Below, piece by piece: positions 47,521 to 59,820 of a DNA stretch of 64,000 bases; positions within the stretch are counted from its first letter, which is position 1, and each line of letters begins with the position of its first letter. Both the position numbers and the translations under genes were made by a program. Origin of the DNA: Siphonodentalium dalli (Eukaryota; Mollusca; Scaphopoda; Gadilida; Siphonodentaliidae); contig CP136063.1 of NCBI GenBank assembly GCA_032622095.1, positions 275,399,426 through 275,463,425 on the forward strand. The letters run 5' to 3'. The notes under the pieces are model-generated. The model saw only the letters and a list, made by a program, of their open reading frames with translations. It searched no databases and was not told where the DNA came from.

Positions 47521-48880
47521 CCCATACCTTGGCGATAACGATTAGCTATAACTGATAATTTATCAAAGATATTATCTACAATGTTTTACAAGTAGATTGA
47601 ACATTAAAATCCATAACCTTCAATGTTAATCTTCTAAGCACTCTGTGGCTCCTAAAACCATAACAATATGAATAAATGGGAAAACAAGATTCCTGGAAAT
47701 ATTAACAACATCTACCATCTTGATTTTCAAAACAAGACATCACCTACAATAGGGCAAAAATAAAAAAGACCCGTGTTTCTGGTGACCCGTCCGCCCCTAT
47801 TCCGGCACCCATGACCGTTTTCATTTTATTGATTTTGCAAAATTAGTATGCATCCGATTTTATTTTTCTAGTGAACCGATTCATTTCCATATTGCGTGTA
47901 CTGTTAAACCAGAAATTATTCCACACTTCAATTAGGTCACAGCCGAATCAAACTTATTTTTTCATGTTTTATTCAATAAAACAATAAATTACACTATATT
48001 CTAATATTATGTACTTAGTTATATTATTTTATGGTACATTAACAACAAGGAGAAACAGTCTGGGGTGTATTCATATTTATTTTGAGCAAAGTTGAAAATA
48101 AAATGAAAAAATTAAATAAAATGATAAGTCACCCACCTGCCCCTATTTCTTTTCTTGCATGTCCCCAGAAACACAGTAATTTTTTTTTTTTGGCCATGTC
48201 ATGTAGATTTATCTGCCTGTTACCTATTGCATAGATAAATCATATTGGCTATGAGCCATTAATTTAATTTCAAATTGAAAGCATGTGTCTGAAGGGTTAA
48301 TATGTTTTTCAAAAATAAATTTTTCAGTCCAATACCAATATCGATAGAAGTGAATAGTGTGCAAAGATAACCATAGATAAGAGATATGAGGAAGAGTCCA
48401 TGTACATTATAGCATGTGTATATGGGAACCTTGGAAAGGGTTAATTATTTTCGAAGCAGATCATGGAATATAGAAGACACTTATACAGGTGAGGGGTCCC
48501 TTATCACACCCTGTAATTAAATTTCAATAGGAGAAACAAGAGTCTCATACTGCCATTAATCAATTTGACAGATAGGATAAACAATTAGCCAGCCAGCAGC
48601 AGTTGTTTATCTTTACCTTCATCTAACCACCCCTAGAGCTCTGAACCATATGTCATCAATTAACAGATTTCACTTGAAATGACATCTATTAAACAAACTC
48701 TCATATACTCTAGATATTGGATGATCACATCGTAATTTATTGGTATCATTGGTATTACATGCAACTATTGCAATAAAATCTTCATATTTTCAAAACAGGA
48801 CATCTAATTAATGGTATAAAACTCAAACAAATGAAAGTGTCAATGATAATTTAATTTTTTTTTATTATTATAAAAGTAAA
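47521..48880. other. Unassigned DNA
   Basis: AT-rich; nothing recognised apart from homopolymer patches. Confidence 0.3.
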
Positions 48881-48889
48881 AAAAAAAAT

Positions 48890-49270
48890 AGTTCAATCTA
48901 AAAAAAAATCTAATTTGTTTTTCCAATTAAAAAAAAAAAGGGTCATAACTCCTTTAAAATAAATCGGATCAAACCCATATTCAAGCTCGATCTGTATTTT
49001 TGGCTGAGAAACTCAAATAGCAAATTTAGTTCCAATCAGATAAAAAATGTTTGAGTTATGGCAGCATGCGTGAATTCTAAGTCGAAAAAGGGCCATAACT
49101 CTGTAAAAATAAATCAGATCAAACCCACATTTGAACTTGATCTTTATTTTTGGCCTGTGAAACCCATATACAACATTTGGTTCCGATCAGATAGAAAATG
49201 TTTGAATTATCGCATTATGCGTAAAGTGTCTACGGACAGACAGATGGACGAACGCCAAGTGGTCAATCTG
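48890..49270. repeat. About 155-bp tandem repeat, mollusc-type
   Basis: Two units with GGGCCATAACTC, AAATCAGATCAAACCCA and TCAGATAGAAAATGTTTGA, ending in GGACAGACAGATGGACGAA. Confidence 0.65.
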
Positions 49271-49576
49271 GACGTCGACATTATATGTACCATTCTATGG
49301 TATGGGTACACATAAAAAGGGGCTTTGTTTTTGGGAACAATCATTAAATCAAACTTCGCTTGCAAAGGCAAATTCTGAATCGAAAAAAGCCTTTTACCAT
49401 AAAATTCTGTCAAATACTACTCAAGTCATCATCCGGACAACAGTAATCAGTAAATTCAAGTCAAAAAGAGGCATAAAAAATAATTGGGCTTACGGATAAT
49501 GAGTTTACATCACACAGCTACAACTGAATAACGTCAGTGGCCCACAAATTGTACTGCAGTTACTCAATAAATATTG

Positions 49577-50455
49577 TTAAAGTGAAACACTCTGGTTGGG
49601 TGATCAAATAGAAATGGAAAATAATCTTGCTTAAAGGTGGATTATCTCTTTGTAAACATGTATTATATAGTTACCGGGGTATAAAATACTAGATTTGAAT
49701 CGAAGACTCCTGTCCGGAAATGCTTCTATCGATTAATATTAATTTTATTTCGAATATTTTCTGGTCTAAAAAGGTGTGTTTGTTCAGCTAACGAACAATA
49801 GTGGTTACTGTTAACAGAGACCAGAAATTATATTGTGCAATTTTGTCACAAATAAACGTTAATTATACTCATTATCGCTTATATCTGTGGAACAAAACAA
49901 TACAAACAACCAATCTGCGACATTTGACATTCGTTGCGTAGCCGTAGGAACATCCCAGTGCTCTATATCGCAATACGGTCTTATCCGAATGGTCGGTTCT
50001 AAAAATAGTAACATAAACGGGCCCGATTTAATATTCGAAATAAAATCAATATTAATTGATAGAAGCTTTTCCGGACATAGGTCTTCAGTTCATATCTATT
50101 ATTTTATACCCACGCAACTATTTAAAATTTGTTATTTAAAGAGATAATCCATCTTTAAAGTAGTTATTTTCACGAATATTAATACAAATTTCGAGCACAA
50201 ACATGCGTTCTTATATATTATTTAAATGCAATGACTCTCGGTGGAGAAATAATTTGTGTTAGCTTATTGCCGTTCGTTGCATCCTGAATCGAGATGTAAA
50301 TATTTACAATTATGCATAGTTCAGATGATGATATCTGTGGAGCGATATGGTTGATTTCTTTGAGATTTTTGGCGATATTAGTAGAATGATCCATCCCCAC
50401 ATAGCGCCTGAGTGCTAACTTATCAGTTTCACGCACCCGAATAAGTCCATAATAG
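49577..50455. mobile_element. GTGATGTGAAACACTCC-family element, interrupted
   Basis: TTAAAGTGAAACACTCTGG at the start and GAATAAGTCCATAATAGG at the end, with a TTAA-flanked insert at 49631-50158. The equivalent region of the copy at 56779 is continuous. Confidence 0.65.
49631..50158. mobile_element. Nested TTAA element, GGTGGATTATCTCTTT ends
   Basis: TTAAAGGTGGATTATCTCTTT ... AAAGAGATAATCCATCTTTAA; inside, inverted blocks CCGGAAATGCTTCTATCGAT / ATTGATAGAAGCTTTTCCGG. A partial relative occurs at about 54520-54660. Confidence 0.75.
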
Positions 50456-50750
50456 GTAAGGTAAGAGTAGCAATACTGATCTTCATAACCAAATAATTAA
50501 TTTCTTGCTCTACATTTACATCGTGATTGTCTTTATAGCTACCATCAGGAAATAAACCACAGGGGGGGAATAAGGAAATAATAACTTGTGTGGTATGATT
50601 ATATTCTTCAAATCAAGTACATAACAATAGATGATATATATTGTGTTCTTTACTGTAAAGCTACCAAAAGCAGATGAAAATATGATGGTGTCTTTTTTAA
50701 AAGTACTATAATTTTGGTATCATAGCAGCCATGACAAGAATGATTCAATA

Positions 50751-50963
50751 CAGTAATGCCCTAATTAATCGACTCCATAACCACAGCAGAATTATGGGTA
50801 ACTTTTCAGGATTTAGTTGGAAATATGGCTTGTTGCCATTCATCGGAAAGCTCTCGGGGAGAGCTTTCCGATGAATGGCAACAAGCCATATATCCGACTT
50901 AATCCTAAAAAGTTACCCATAATTATGCTGTGGTTATGGAGTCAATTAATTAGGGCATATATG
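50751..50963. mobile_element. Foldback MITE, CAGTAATGCCC family
   Basis: Complete palindrome with centre AAGCTCTCGGGGAGAGCTT; right terminus mutated (GGGCATATATGTA). Confidence 0.8.
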
Positions 50964-52200
50964 TACATCATATGAACAGTGAATGTGTGTCACAAAACAT
51001 TGGATTGATGATGAATTGTTCCAACTCTGCTCATATTCACTGAGTGGGTTTATATATAATCCACTCCAGGTGCTTTATACCAGGCGAGGTTCAACACAAA
51101 GCTATCTATGGTCATTGATCGGGGAAGACATTGCCCGGTATAGGATTATCAAATCAAGAGGATTTGATGGATATAATAGATTGAACACTTTTGTTGATCG
51201 TCGGTTACATAAAACATGTGCGTAGCAGTACATGTTTGGTTCATTTGTCTAGTAACTGGATTGTGCTTACTTTAGATATTCTATAATGTACATCACCCCC
51301 CCTCCCCACTTTATGCTCTTCTTGGGGGTGGACCTCTTTTATAACTCAACTGAGACGTTGCCTGGCTCTTCCTACTTGCTTTGTCTAACTCTAAGATCCA
51401 AAATATATCTTTCAAACTCTTTGTGCAGAAAGGTTCAGACTGACTCTCTATACCGCTATGCGTGTGGATTTTATCCGGCGAGTGTTCACGATTTAGTCAT
51501 GAGGCTATATCTTTTGACAAATGGCAAATCTGATTGGGTCATATCGCCGACAGTGTGTGTCATAAAGGTTAGTGACGGTACCTTGTATGCAGGGCGCAAC
51601 CTAGGGGTTGAAAACAGGGAGAAGTGACTAACGTCTTCTTGAGACGTACTAGTACCTCATCATAAACTTTGTTGCAAAGCATCAATATGATTAGAATATG
51701 TGGACACAGTACACAATGTACAATGTATAATTAAAAATGCCTCGTTAGAACAGTTTTAAGACTATATATTTTTTTTACAAAACAAGTCAAATTTTCCCGG
51801 TAAAATTACCGTAAATCCCAAAGCTAGTTTTTGTCAAATTTGGAAGGCAACTTCGTTTTCACCTTACAGACATCTGAGGGCGAAGTCGCCAGCAAGAACT
51901 TCGCCCTAGTCACCTCCTAGCTTGGGGCCTGCTTGTATGTTTAGCCTCTACCAAATAAACTACCTGGTTTATACAATAAACCCAGTTGGTGAATATGAGC
52001 CTTGGAATGTATTGGAACGTCTACTCCGAGTGGCATATTTTCACAAGAATTTATTTATCTTTCCTGTATATTATACCAAACAATTGGATTGTCATTGTTT
52101 ATAATATTCAAACTATATTAATGTGAAGATAATTAAATACATAATCTGTGCTTATTTCAGTAAAAGAAACCGACGAGTGACTCCTCAGGTACTTTTCAGA
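50964..52200. other. Unassigned DNA with one longer frame
   Basis: A 113-codon plus frame (51286-51627) contains a slightly protein-like end (SLYRYACGFYPASVHDLVMRL), but it matches nothing I recognise. GGGCGAAGTCGCCAGCAAG and inverse CTTCGCCCT form a small hairpin near 51880-51910. Confidence 0.3.
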
Positions 52201-52205
52201 CATGG

Positions 52206-52592
52206 ATTTAGTGTGTGACAATTAGCAGAATGAGATCCCAAGAAGGCGAATTTAGTGACGCTATCCGATGTGGGCTGGCATCACCAAATTCACACTCTGG
52301 GGACCTCATTCTGCTAAATCGTCAACTGCTAAGGGAGACCTAGGATCAGATTGAAGTTGGTGATGTTCACTCATTAGTCACCTCGATTATGCATTTTAGC
52401 TTAAGCTAATTAGGGATATAGAAACTGAACAGAAGGGAAAATTAACTAAAAATAATGTTACTTCCCAGAAGATAAGGCCTAAGCAGAATGAGGTCCCAAA
52501 ATGGTGAATTTGATGATTCTAGAAGGGAAAAAGTCTTTAGCGTCACTAAATTCACCTTCTGGGGACCTCATCCGGCAAATTTCAGACACACT
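52206..52592. mobile_element. Diverged Mutator-like MITE (GAGGTCCCC family)
   Basis: Keeps both terminal hairpins (AGCAGAATGAGATCCC ... CTGGGGACCTCATTCTGC and its counterpart) and the central GACCTAGGATCAGATTGAAG block. Confidence 0.7.
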
Positions 52593-52988
52593 CCAAAAAT
52601 TGCAAGTCTTTTAATGTTCTTACTACATACTTAAGGAAGGCAGACGTTTTCTTAATAAGACGCAAGTTAACACAACATCATTCAAATCATTCTATTCTGT
52701 TATCTTCCACAATACAATGAACTGTTTACTGAATTTGCAGCATATGTGTGGTTTGATAGAAGTTTGTAGCATCAATAATATTTGATCACAAAATACTCAC
52801 TGATAGAAAGATTACTTGGGGAATACCTGAACATGGCCGTCACAAATTACTCAATAGGAATTCTATAACACTTATGTTACCAAAATAACCACCCAAATGA
52901 ATATCAGGCCATCCAAAGTACACTCTTAAAACACTGCAAGGTGATCACAATATCAACATCATGTTATTGGAATTTACTCATTATGGTA

Positions 52989-53151
52989 CAGTAATACCCT
53001 AAATAATCGACTCCTTAACTACAGCAAAATTATGGGTAATTTTTCAGGATTTAGTCAGAAATATGGCTTGTTGCCATATTTCCGACTAAATCCTGAAAAA
53101 TTACCCATAATTCTACTGATGTTAAGGAGTTGATTATTTAGGGCATTACTG
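52989..53151. mobile_element. Foldback MITE, CAGTAATGCCC family
   Basis: TA-flanked; shorter arms meeting at GGCTTGTTGCCATATTTCC. Confidence 0.8.
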
Positions 53152-53737
53152 TATGTACCAGAATATTTATGCAAAATTAATGTTTTTATACCAAAATCTT
53201 AGTATCAGATAACTTAAGTGCCATCACTGCTATTGCAATTAATGTAATAAGGAAACATATCACTTCGCAACTGATCATGATCAATGCTATTTGTATCTTA
53301 GAATTATTATTTGTTGCTCAAAACACAACACTGGCTTCCCTGTTACAGTAATGCATGTAAACAATGGCTTCAACACATGGAATCTTGTCACTGGAGGGTT
53401 ATTGATAATGAAAATAAGTACAAATATCTTTTATTTTTTCATGTACTTCTTGATTATACAGGTTTAGAAAAAATTTATAATATTTTCCAGCTGTACCAAC
53501 CGCGGACACCTTCCAAATCTTTAATATAACTTGATGGAAAAAGCCTCCAAATGAAATGAATAACATAAAAATGATGTATTACAGTAATTTGGGGGAAGCC
53601 TGTAGGTTTTCCGAAAAAATAACAAGTTTACGATAAACTTCAGTATGATGATATGAGTGTATGCTTACAAATGGCTGATCTAAATAACATGATAAGCTAC
53701 AAATCAGCTTGTAGGCTCAATTCAGCTAACATTCACC

Positions 53738-54219
53738 AGGTTAGGCACATCCTGAGTTCAACTATTATAGTTAGTTGAATTTGACAGTGCCAAATACACT
53801 CTTTGCCTGTTTTTTTGGTAGTTTTTGTGAATAATATTACAGCAAATGAAGTCTCCCGATAAAGTTAGTTTTGCAATCTTTTGTGCCAGCTCAATTTATA
53901 TAATAATGGCACAAATATGCCTTTCAAAACGCTAGTAACAAGAAGATACAATCGCTTCTTCATAATAATATATAGACCAAATGAATGATTATATAGTTGA
54001 CTTTCTTTCCATTCGCCATCGTTATTAATCATACGCATTCATTGAGACATCTTATTTCGTCACAAAATAAAAAAAGGTACCAAATCAGTGTGACACTGAT
54101 TTTGAATTATTTTTGTGAAATATGTTTTATTATCGAATTCACAAAACAGCAATATCCATATTAATCTATTATAGTTAAATATAACTTTAATAGATTAATT
54201 CAGGATGTGTCTGACCTGA
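53738..54219. mobile_element. Candidate MITE with CAGGTTAGGCACATCCTGA ends
   Basis: The left end CAGGTTAGGCACATCCTGAG is matched inversely by TTCAGGATGTGTCTGACCTG at about 53738-53759 and 54200-54221. The interior is unremarkable. Confidence 0.5.
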
Positions 54220-54819
54220 TGACTTAGAAAAAAAATATATAATACAAAACAAAATACAAAATACATAAAGATAAATGTACTGAAATAAAAAAAAAAATCA
54301 AAATGTTGTGATAGTGTAATCACACAACAAGCATATCATTCATAAACATACAGCAAAATGATCGGAAAGAAAAATAAAACAAGAGATGAATATGTACCAA
54401 CAACCAAACATAAAAAATATGAATATATCAGTCCATAATTTATGTTTACAAATAGGTCTCTGATACAACATCAGTGTTATATGAGGTCTGACAAATCCCA
54501 TTTATAATTATAATAGTTATAAAGATGGTCTATCTCTTCCTAAACACGTGTTATATAGTTTCCGGGTATTATATAATAAATATGAGTCGAAGCACTTGTC
54601 CGGAAACGCTTCTATCAAGTAATATTGGTTTTATATTGATATCTTCTTTTATCACATAATTTGCCCATAAAAGCAGTTTCATAATTATCGGTAAGACACA
54701 CGTTTAAATGTCATCGCGTGCGATGACGTCACGCCGTTCTTCAAATGACTTGCAATCGCTGGAGTTTATGATTGTTGTTTTCGGTGAATATTTCGCGTTG
54801 CTTCGCGTTTATTTTTATC

Positions 54820-54975
54820 ATGTGATAAAAGGTATCTCACACTCGCCCTATTTTATACGTAATTTATCAACCTCGTCCACTAAATTCTATTTGAGCCTCG
54901 GTAAACCTCGGCTCAAATCGAATTTAGTGGACTCGGTTGATAAATTCTGTATAAAATAGAAACTCATGTGAGATC
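54820..54975. repeat. Foldback palindrome
   Basis: ATCTCACACTCG ... CTATTTTATACG ... TCCACTAAATTC ... GAGCCTCGG is answered by CCTCGGCTC ... GAATTTAGTGGAC ... TATAAAATAG ... CATGTGAGAT. Confidence 0.6.
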
Positions 54976-55104
54976 CTCTATATATAATGCGATAATCAAG
55001 TGGGACATTACTATTTACTATATAATTTTTAATAGAGTTATCCCACATAGTATGCTTTGAGAACGTATGAGAGCTATAAATTGTCCCAAATTGATTGTAT
55101 GTAT

Positions 55105-55265
55105 ATTATACCAGAAATAGGGAGCCTTGCATGTATAAGAGAATGCACAGGCCTAAAAATATTAACCTTGACCTTGTAAGCTAGTCCATTCTCTTATACA
55201 TGCCAGGCTCCATGGGAGACTCGCATATATAAGAGAATGCACTGGCACAGGGTATTTAATGCTGC
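55105..55265. mobile_element. Truncated hairpin MITE, type C
   Basis: Right half of hairpin 1 (AGGGAGCCTTGCATGTATAAG), spacer, hairpin 2 (about 55181-55247) and GGGTATTTAATGCTGC; both termini missing. Confidence 0.7.
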
Positions 55266-55331
55266 TGTTATCCAGATGCCTTCATCACTACGAATCATCA
55301 CCAACTATTATAGTCAAGAGGTGAAATAGTA

Positions 55332-55750
55332 TAAATAGTGTGCCTGTCATTTGCAAAATGAGGTCCCCAAATAGTGAATTTAGTAACGCTACCCCGCAGT
55401 GGGCTAGCATCACTTAACTCACCCTCTGGGGACCTCATTCTGTTTAGGCCTCATCTTCTGGGAAGTATCTAGTCTCAAATTAACATTGTTTTAAATAACT
55501 TTTCCCCTTCTTCCCTACTGTCAGTTTCTATATCCCTTAATTTGCAGATGATAAAAATGCATAATCGAGGTGACTAATGGGTGAACATCACCGATTTCAA
55601 CTCGGCTACTTCAATCTCATCCTAAGTCTCTTAGCAGTTGAGGCATAAGCAGAAAGAGGTTCCCAGAGGGTAAATTTGTGGGATAGCATCACTAAATTCA
55701 CACTCTGAGGACCTCATTATGCAAATGAGAGACACGCTATTTCCAAGGCT
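55332..55750. mobile_element. Mutator-like MITE (GAGGTCCCC family), reverse
   Basis: ATAGTGTGCCTGTCATTTGC ... GAGACACGCTATTTCC. Both terminal hairpins can be traced. No clear target duplication. Confidence 0.7.
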
Positions 55751-55979
55751 AAATTATAGTTATAAATGGGATTTTCTGCACCTGGTATATCACTTATTCA
55801 GTTGAATACAAGCATTGCACATTTAAAATGGTTAAAAAGAAATAAAGATTAAAGACAAAAGAAACCAAGCGATGTCCAGCAACTCAATTGTTAAGGGGGA
55901 CACACACTGTAAGATTGTGATGTTTCAAAGTCCATATTAATCAAACCATATTAATTAGGTCAGTTCTGAAATGAAATTA

Positions 55980-56224
55980 TTAAACCTTTTCTTTACTAAA
56001 TGGATTCTCCCATCAGTTATAAAACTATATATTGGTATGGAGTCTATGAACTATTATTCATTTGGAGGGATGTTCAAGAATTATAAGAAGATGACAGATA
56101 ATGCATGTGCAGAAGGATTCCTTTTAATTGGTGGGAAATGTTCAGATTATAAGTTGAAATTGTTATCTCAACATTTCTTAAGGGGACTATTCGGCAATGA
56201 GTATTTAGTAAAGAAAGGGTGAAA
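55980..56224. mobile_element. MITE of the TTTAGTA family
   Basis: TTAAACCTTTTCTTTACTAAA ... TTTAGTAAAGAAAGGGTGAA, with the CATTTGGAGGGATGTTCAAG block. Confidence 0.68.
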
Positions 56225-56364
56225 CCTCGTCATTGGTCCAAATACATAAGGAGCATAATTAGGGAAATACTCTAAAGCTGATGATCTCACACTGTCAGAT
56301 GCTAATGTAGTGTGAAGAAACTAATCTAACAAATGGGAATCTTTCTAACTCATCACATGAATCC

Positions 56365-56659
56365 TTAACCCTTTACCCAACAAAGCGGCCAAAAACGCCC
56401 AAATAAAGCTTCAACAGTCTAAAATATCTTCGGTCTGTCTCAATAACACCATACAAATATGGATATCATTGGAACCGGTTCATTGACCACATTATGATGG
56501 TTACAGTTATGCCTTGTGCCAATGCATTCTCTTATATATGCGAGTCGACCATAGGTCGCCTCGCATATATAAGAGAATGCATTGGCCTAAAAAAATGGTC
56601 GACTCGCATATATAAGAGAATGCATTGGCACAGGAACGTTCTGTTGGGTAAAGGGTTAA
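56365..56659. mobile_element. Type A MITE with spacer deleted
   Basis: TTAACCCTTTACCCAACAAA ... GTTGGGTAAAGGGTTAA. One full hairpin (about 56518-56586) is followed by only the right half of the second (from ATGGTCGACTCGC), the spacer being lost. Confidence 0.85.
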
Positions 56660-56778
56660 GTTAATGTTTGATACCTCTAACTCGGAAGTTACACATACTG
56701 ATGACTTTGAAATTGTTGCATGCTGTGGGGGGGTTAGGTTCAGGTCATTAACCTCTTTGCTGCTATGACGTCCGTAAC

Positions 56779-57112
56779 TATTAAAGTGATGTGAAACACT
56801 CCATTGGGTGATCAAAAGAAATTGAGTATAATCTTGCTGAAAGTAGTTATTTTTTTTTACGAATATTAATCCAAATTGACAACACACACTGTCATTCTTA
56901 TATATTAATTAAATGCAATGACCCTCGAAGGCGAAATCACTTGAGTTAGTTTATCGCCGATAGTTGCATCCCGAATCGAGAAGTAAATATTTACAATTGA
57001 ACATAGTGGTACGGTCGATTTCTATGACATTTTCGGTGATGTAAGTAGAATGCTACATTCTCCAGGTTAGGATAGCACCTGAGTACCAACTTATCAATTT
57101 CATGTCCATAAA
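56779..57112. mobile_element. GTGATGTGAAACACTCC-family element, uninterrupted
   Basis: TTAAAGTGATGTGAAACACT ... ATATTAATTAAATGCAATGA ... TCATGTCCATAA. Directly followed by a type A element. Confidence 0.65.
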
Positions 57113-57118
57113 ATGTCT

Positions 57119-57508
57119 TTAACCCTTTACCCAACAAACCGGCCAAATAAAGCTTCAACAGCCTAAAATATCTTCGGTCTGTCTCAATAGAACCATACAA
57201 ATATGGATATCATTGGAACCGGCTCCTTGACCACATTGTGATAGTTACAGTTATGCCCTGTGCCAATGCATTCTCTTATATATGCGAGTCGACCATAGGT
57301 CGCCTCGCATATATAAGAGAATGCATTGGCCTAAAAAAAATCTTTTTTTAACACTTTTTACCATTTTTTCTTACATTCTTTAACAATTTTATAATTTTTA
57401 ATATGTTAAGCCAATGCATTCTCTTATATATGCAAGGCGACCTATGGTCGACTCGCATATATGAGAGAATGCATTGGCACAGGGCCCTTCTGTTGGGTAA
57501 AGGGTTAA
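57119..57508. mobile_element. Double-hairpin MITE, type A
   Basis: TTAACCCTTTACCCAACAAA ... GTTGGGTAAAGGGTTAA with hairpins at about 57257-57331 and 57411-57479. Confidence 0.88.
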
Positions 57509-57740
57509 GGATGAAAATGTGCACATCATGTGCTATATGGTCCATAGTACCTACGGACCTACTTCAGCAGTAGACCATTATTCGTAACTGGCACTCAGAG
57601 ATTGGTGCATCGGAATAACTGTATCTCGAAGTTTCAAACAGTGCATGATGTTCCACATTTGTGAACGACAATACCCGTTCAACTGAATCACTTTTATGGT
57701 TCTTGCGATATTCCCATTATATATTTCCACTGGAAAATGG

Positions 57741-57846
57741 CAATAACATCAACAGTCCAGCACACGACATCATAACATTACTTAGCAGTGAAGAGGTCAA
57801 CAGTCCATCACACGACGTCATAACATTACTTAGCAGCAAAGAGGTT
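57741..57846. repeat. Two 49-bp direct repeats
   Basis: CAACAGTCCAGCACACGACA ... AACATTACTTAGCAG ... AGAGGT twice with few changes. Confidence 0.7.
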
Positions 57847-58346
57847 AAGATATTGATGATTGGATACCTGCTGGGAATCACTTGATTCACAATTCCCATT
57901 CATTCATTTGTTGGTATGTTAAGCTAATAGCATTAGAATTAGGCAATTTGTCTCAACATTACTATAAATATATAATTGGGATTCCATACCCTTCAAATGA
58001 ATATGTTTGGAATTAAATGGGAGAGAGCTTTGGTTAAATATATAGCATACAACTGACAGTTCCCCCCCCCCTCCCAATTGATTTAACAGGTGATTAAAAC
58101 ATAAGAGCTCACATCTAAGTAGATTACGAAACAAGGTTTCATGATAAAGATTAATGTAATTAACTCATTGATTATACTTACAGTATTTCTTAATTTACAG
58201 TAATTACTTATATTTACAGACGTATTTTATATTAACACAATGATAATACATGATAAAATATAGTTAAAATAAAGCTGAAGGCAACGATCCTTAATATAAT
58301 TGACAGAATATAAGACCAGCAACCTGACAATAATTCATGAGAAGTC

Positions 58347-59209
58347 AACCCTTCCATGAATGGAGCTTCCTGGAATTTTGTGAAAACCCTGTTCTGACGC
58401 ATTCTCTTATATATGCGAGTCTCCCATAGGGAGCCTCGCATATTTAAGAGAATGCATTGGCCTAACAATATTTGCCTTGACCTTGTAAGCCAGTGCATTC
58501 TCTTATAAATGCGAGGCTCCTTATGGGAGACTCATATATATAAGAGAACGCACTGGCACAGGATCTGTAATGCTGCATCAGGGCAGCTCCATGCCTGAGA
58601 TTAGTGTGCCTGTCATTTGCAGAATGAGGTCCCCAGAGGGTGAATTTAGTGATGCTATCCCGCATAGTGGGCTAGCATCACCAAATTCACCCTCTGGGAA
58701 CCTCATTCTGCATGGCCTCATCTGCTATGGGAGACATAGACTCAGATTGAAGTTCCAAATGCTGAATATTGTGATGTACACCCATTGGGAACCTCGATTA
58801 TGCAATGTGTCGTCTGCTAGCATCACTAATTTCAATCTCTGGGAACCTTATTCTGCTTAGGCCTCATCTTCTCTGGAAAGTTTCTTTATTGTAAATTACT
58901 TCTTCACATAGATTCTATTTCTTTTTTAGATTAGTTTCTCTATATCCCCAAATTGGCAGACAACACATTGCATAATCGAGGTTCCCAATGGGTGTACATC
59001 ACAATATTTACCATTTGGGAACTTCAATCTCAGTCTATGTCTCCCATAGCAGATGAGGCCATGCAGAATGAGGTCCCCAGAGGGTAAATTTAGTGATGCT
59101 AGCCCGCTGTGAGGGATAGCGTCACTAAATTCACCCTCTGGGGACCTCATTCTGCAAATGACAGGCACACTAAACTCAGGCTTGGGCAGCTCCCGTCATG
59201 AAAGGGTTA
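58347..59209. mobile_element. Type C hairpin MITE split by a Mutator-like insertion
   Basis: AACCCTTCCATGAATGGAGC, two hairpins with CTCCC/GGGAG stems (about 58396-58462 and 58489-58557), then GGGCAGCTCC; after the insert GGGCAGCTCCCGTCATGAAA and the end GGGTTA. Confidence 0.85.
58591..59183. mobile_element. Nested Mutator-like MITE with exact 10-bp target duplication
   Basis: Ends ATGCCTGAGATTAGTGTG and CACACTAAACTCAGGCTT, flanked on both sides by GGGCAGCTCC. The uninterrupted type C copy at 19674 has one such block (GCGCAGCTCC). Terminal hairpins of the GAGGTCCCC family at both ends, plus an extra central pair, CCCATTGGGAACCTCGATTA and its complement. Confidence 0.88.
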
Positions 59210-59367
59210 GGAAAAAGGCCGCAGCAATGTTACTATCTGGTTTACAAACATCAGGGGAATAAATCTCTTGATGGAGGGAAAAACAATACTTTAAAAACCC
59301 AGGCAGGTTTTGACGGTCTTTGCGATTATTCCACATGATCACTGGCGAATGAAAATCTGATACATGC

Positions 59368-59820
59368 GACCCGCCATATCAAATCCAGTCGTAAGTCGGG
59401 ATTTTTTTACCCTGTGCCAATGCATTCTCTTATATATGCGAGTCGACCATAGGTCGCCTCACATATATAAGAGAATGCATTGGCCTAACAATTTTTTATC
59501 ATTTTTTTTAAATAAATGTTTCTTACAATTTTTAGGACATAAAATAAAAAAACATCCATTACCCTGCAGGGAGCCCCACACATATATAGAAGCATATAGA
59601 AGAGTGTCGTCTGCTCATGTTTGTCTGGGGCTCTGTATGGGTGAAATTATAAAATTGTTAAAGAATACAAGAAAAAATTATTAAAATTGTAAAAAATTGT
59701 TAGGCCAATGCATTCTCTTATATATGCGAGGCGACCTATGGTCGACTCGCATATATAAGAGAATGCATTGGCACAGGGTAAAAAAATCACGACTTACGAC
59801 TGGATTTGATATGGCGGGTC
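59368..59820. mobile_element. Double-hairpin element, type D
   Basis: Outer inverted repeat GACCCGCCATATCAAATCC ... GTAAGTCGGGAT and inverse, with CCCTGTGCC hairpins at about 59418-59485 and 59701-59773. No TTAACCCTTT end. The spacer holds ACCCTGCAGGGAGCCCCACA and its own short inverse. Confidence 0.82.

Noticed and set aside
51286-51627. 113-codon plus-strand frame as a gene
   Set aside because: No known motif, no convincing splice sites, and the start lies in a C-rich low-complexity patch.
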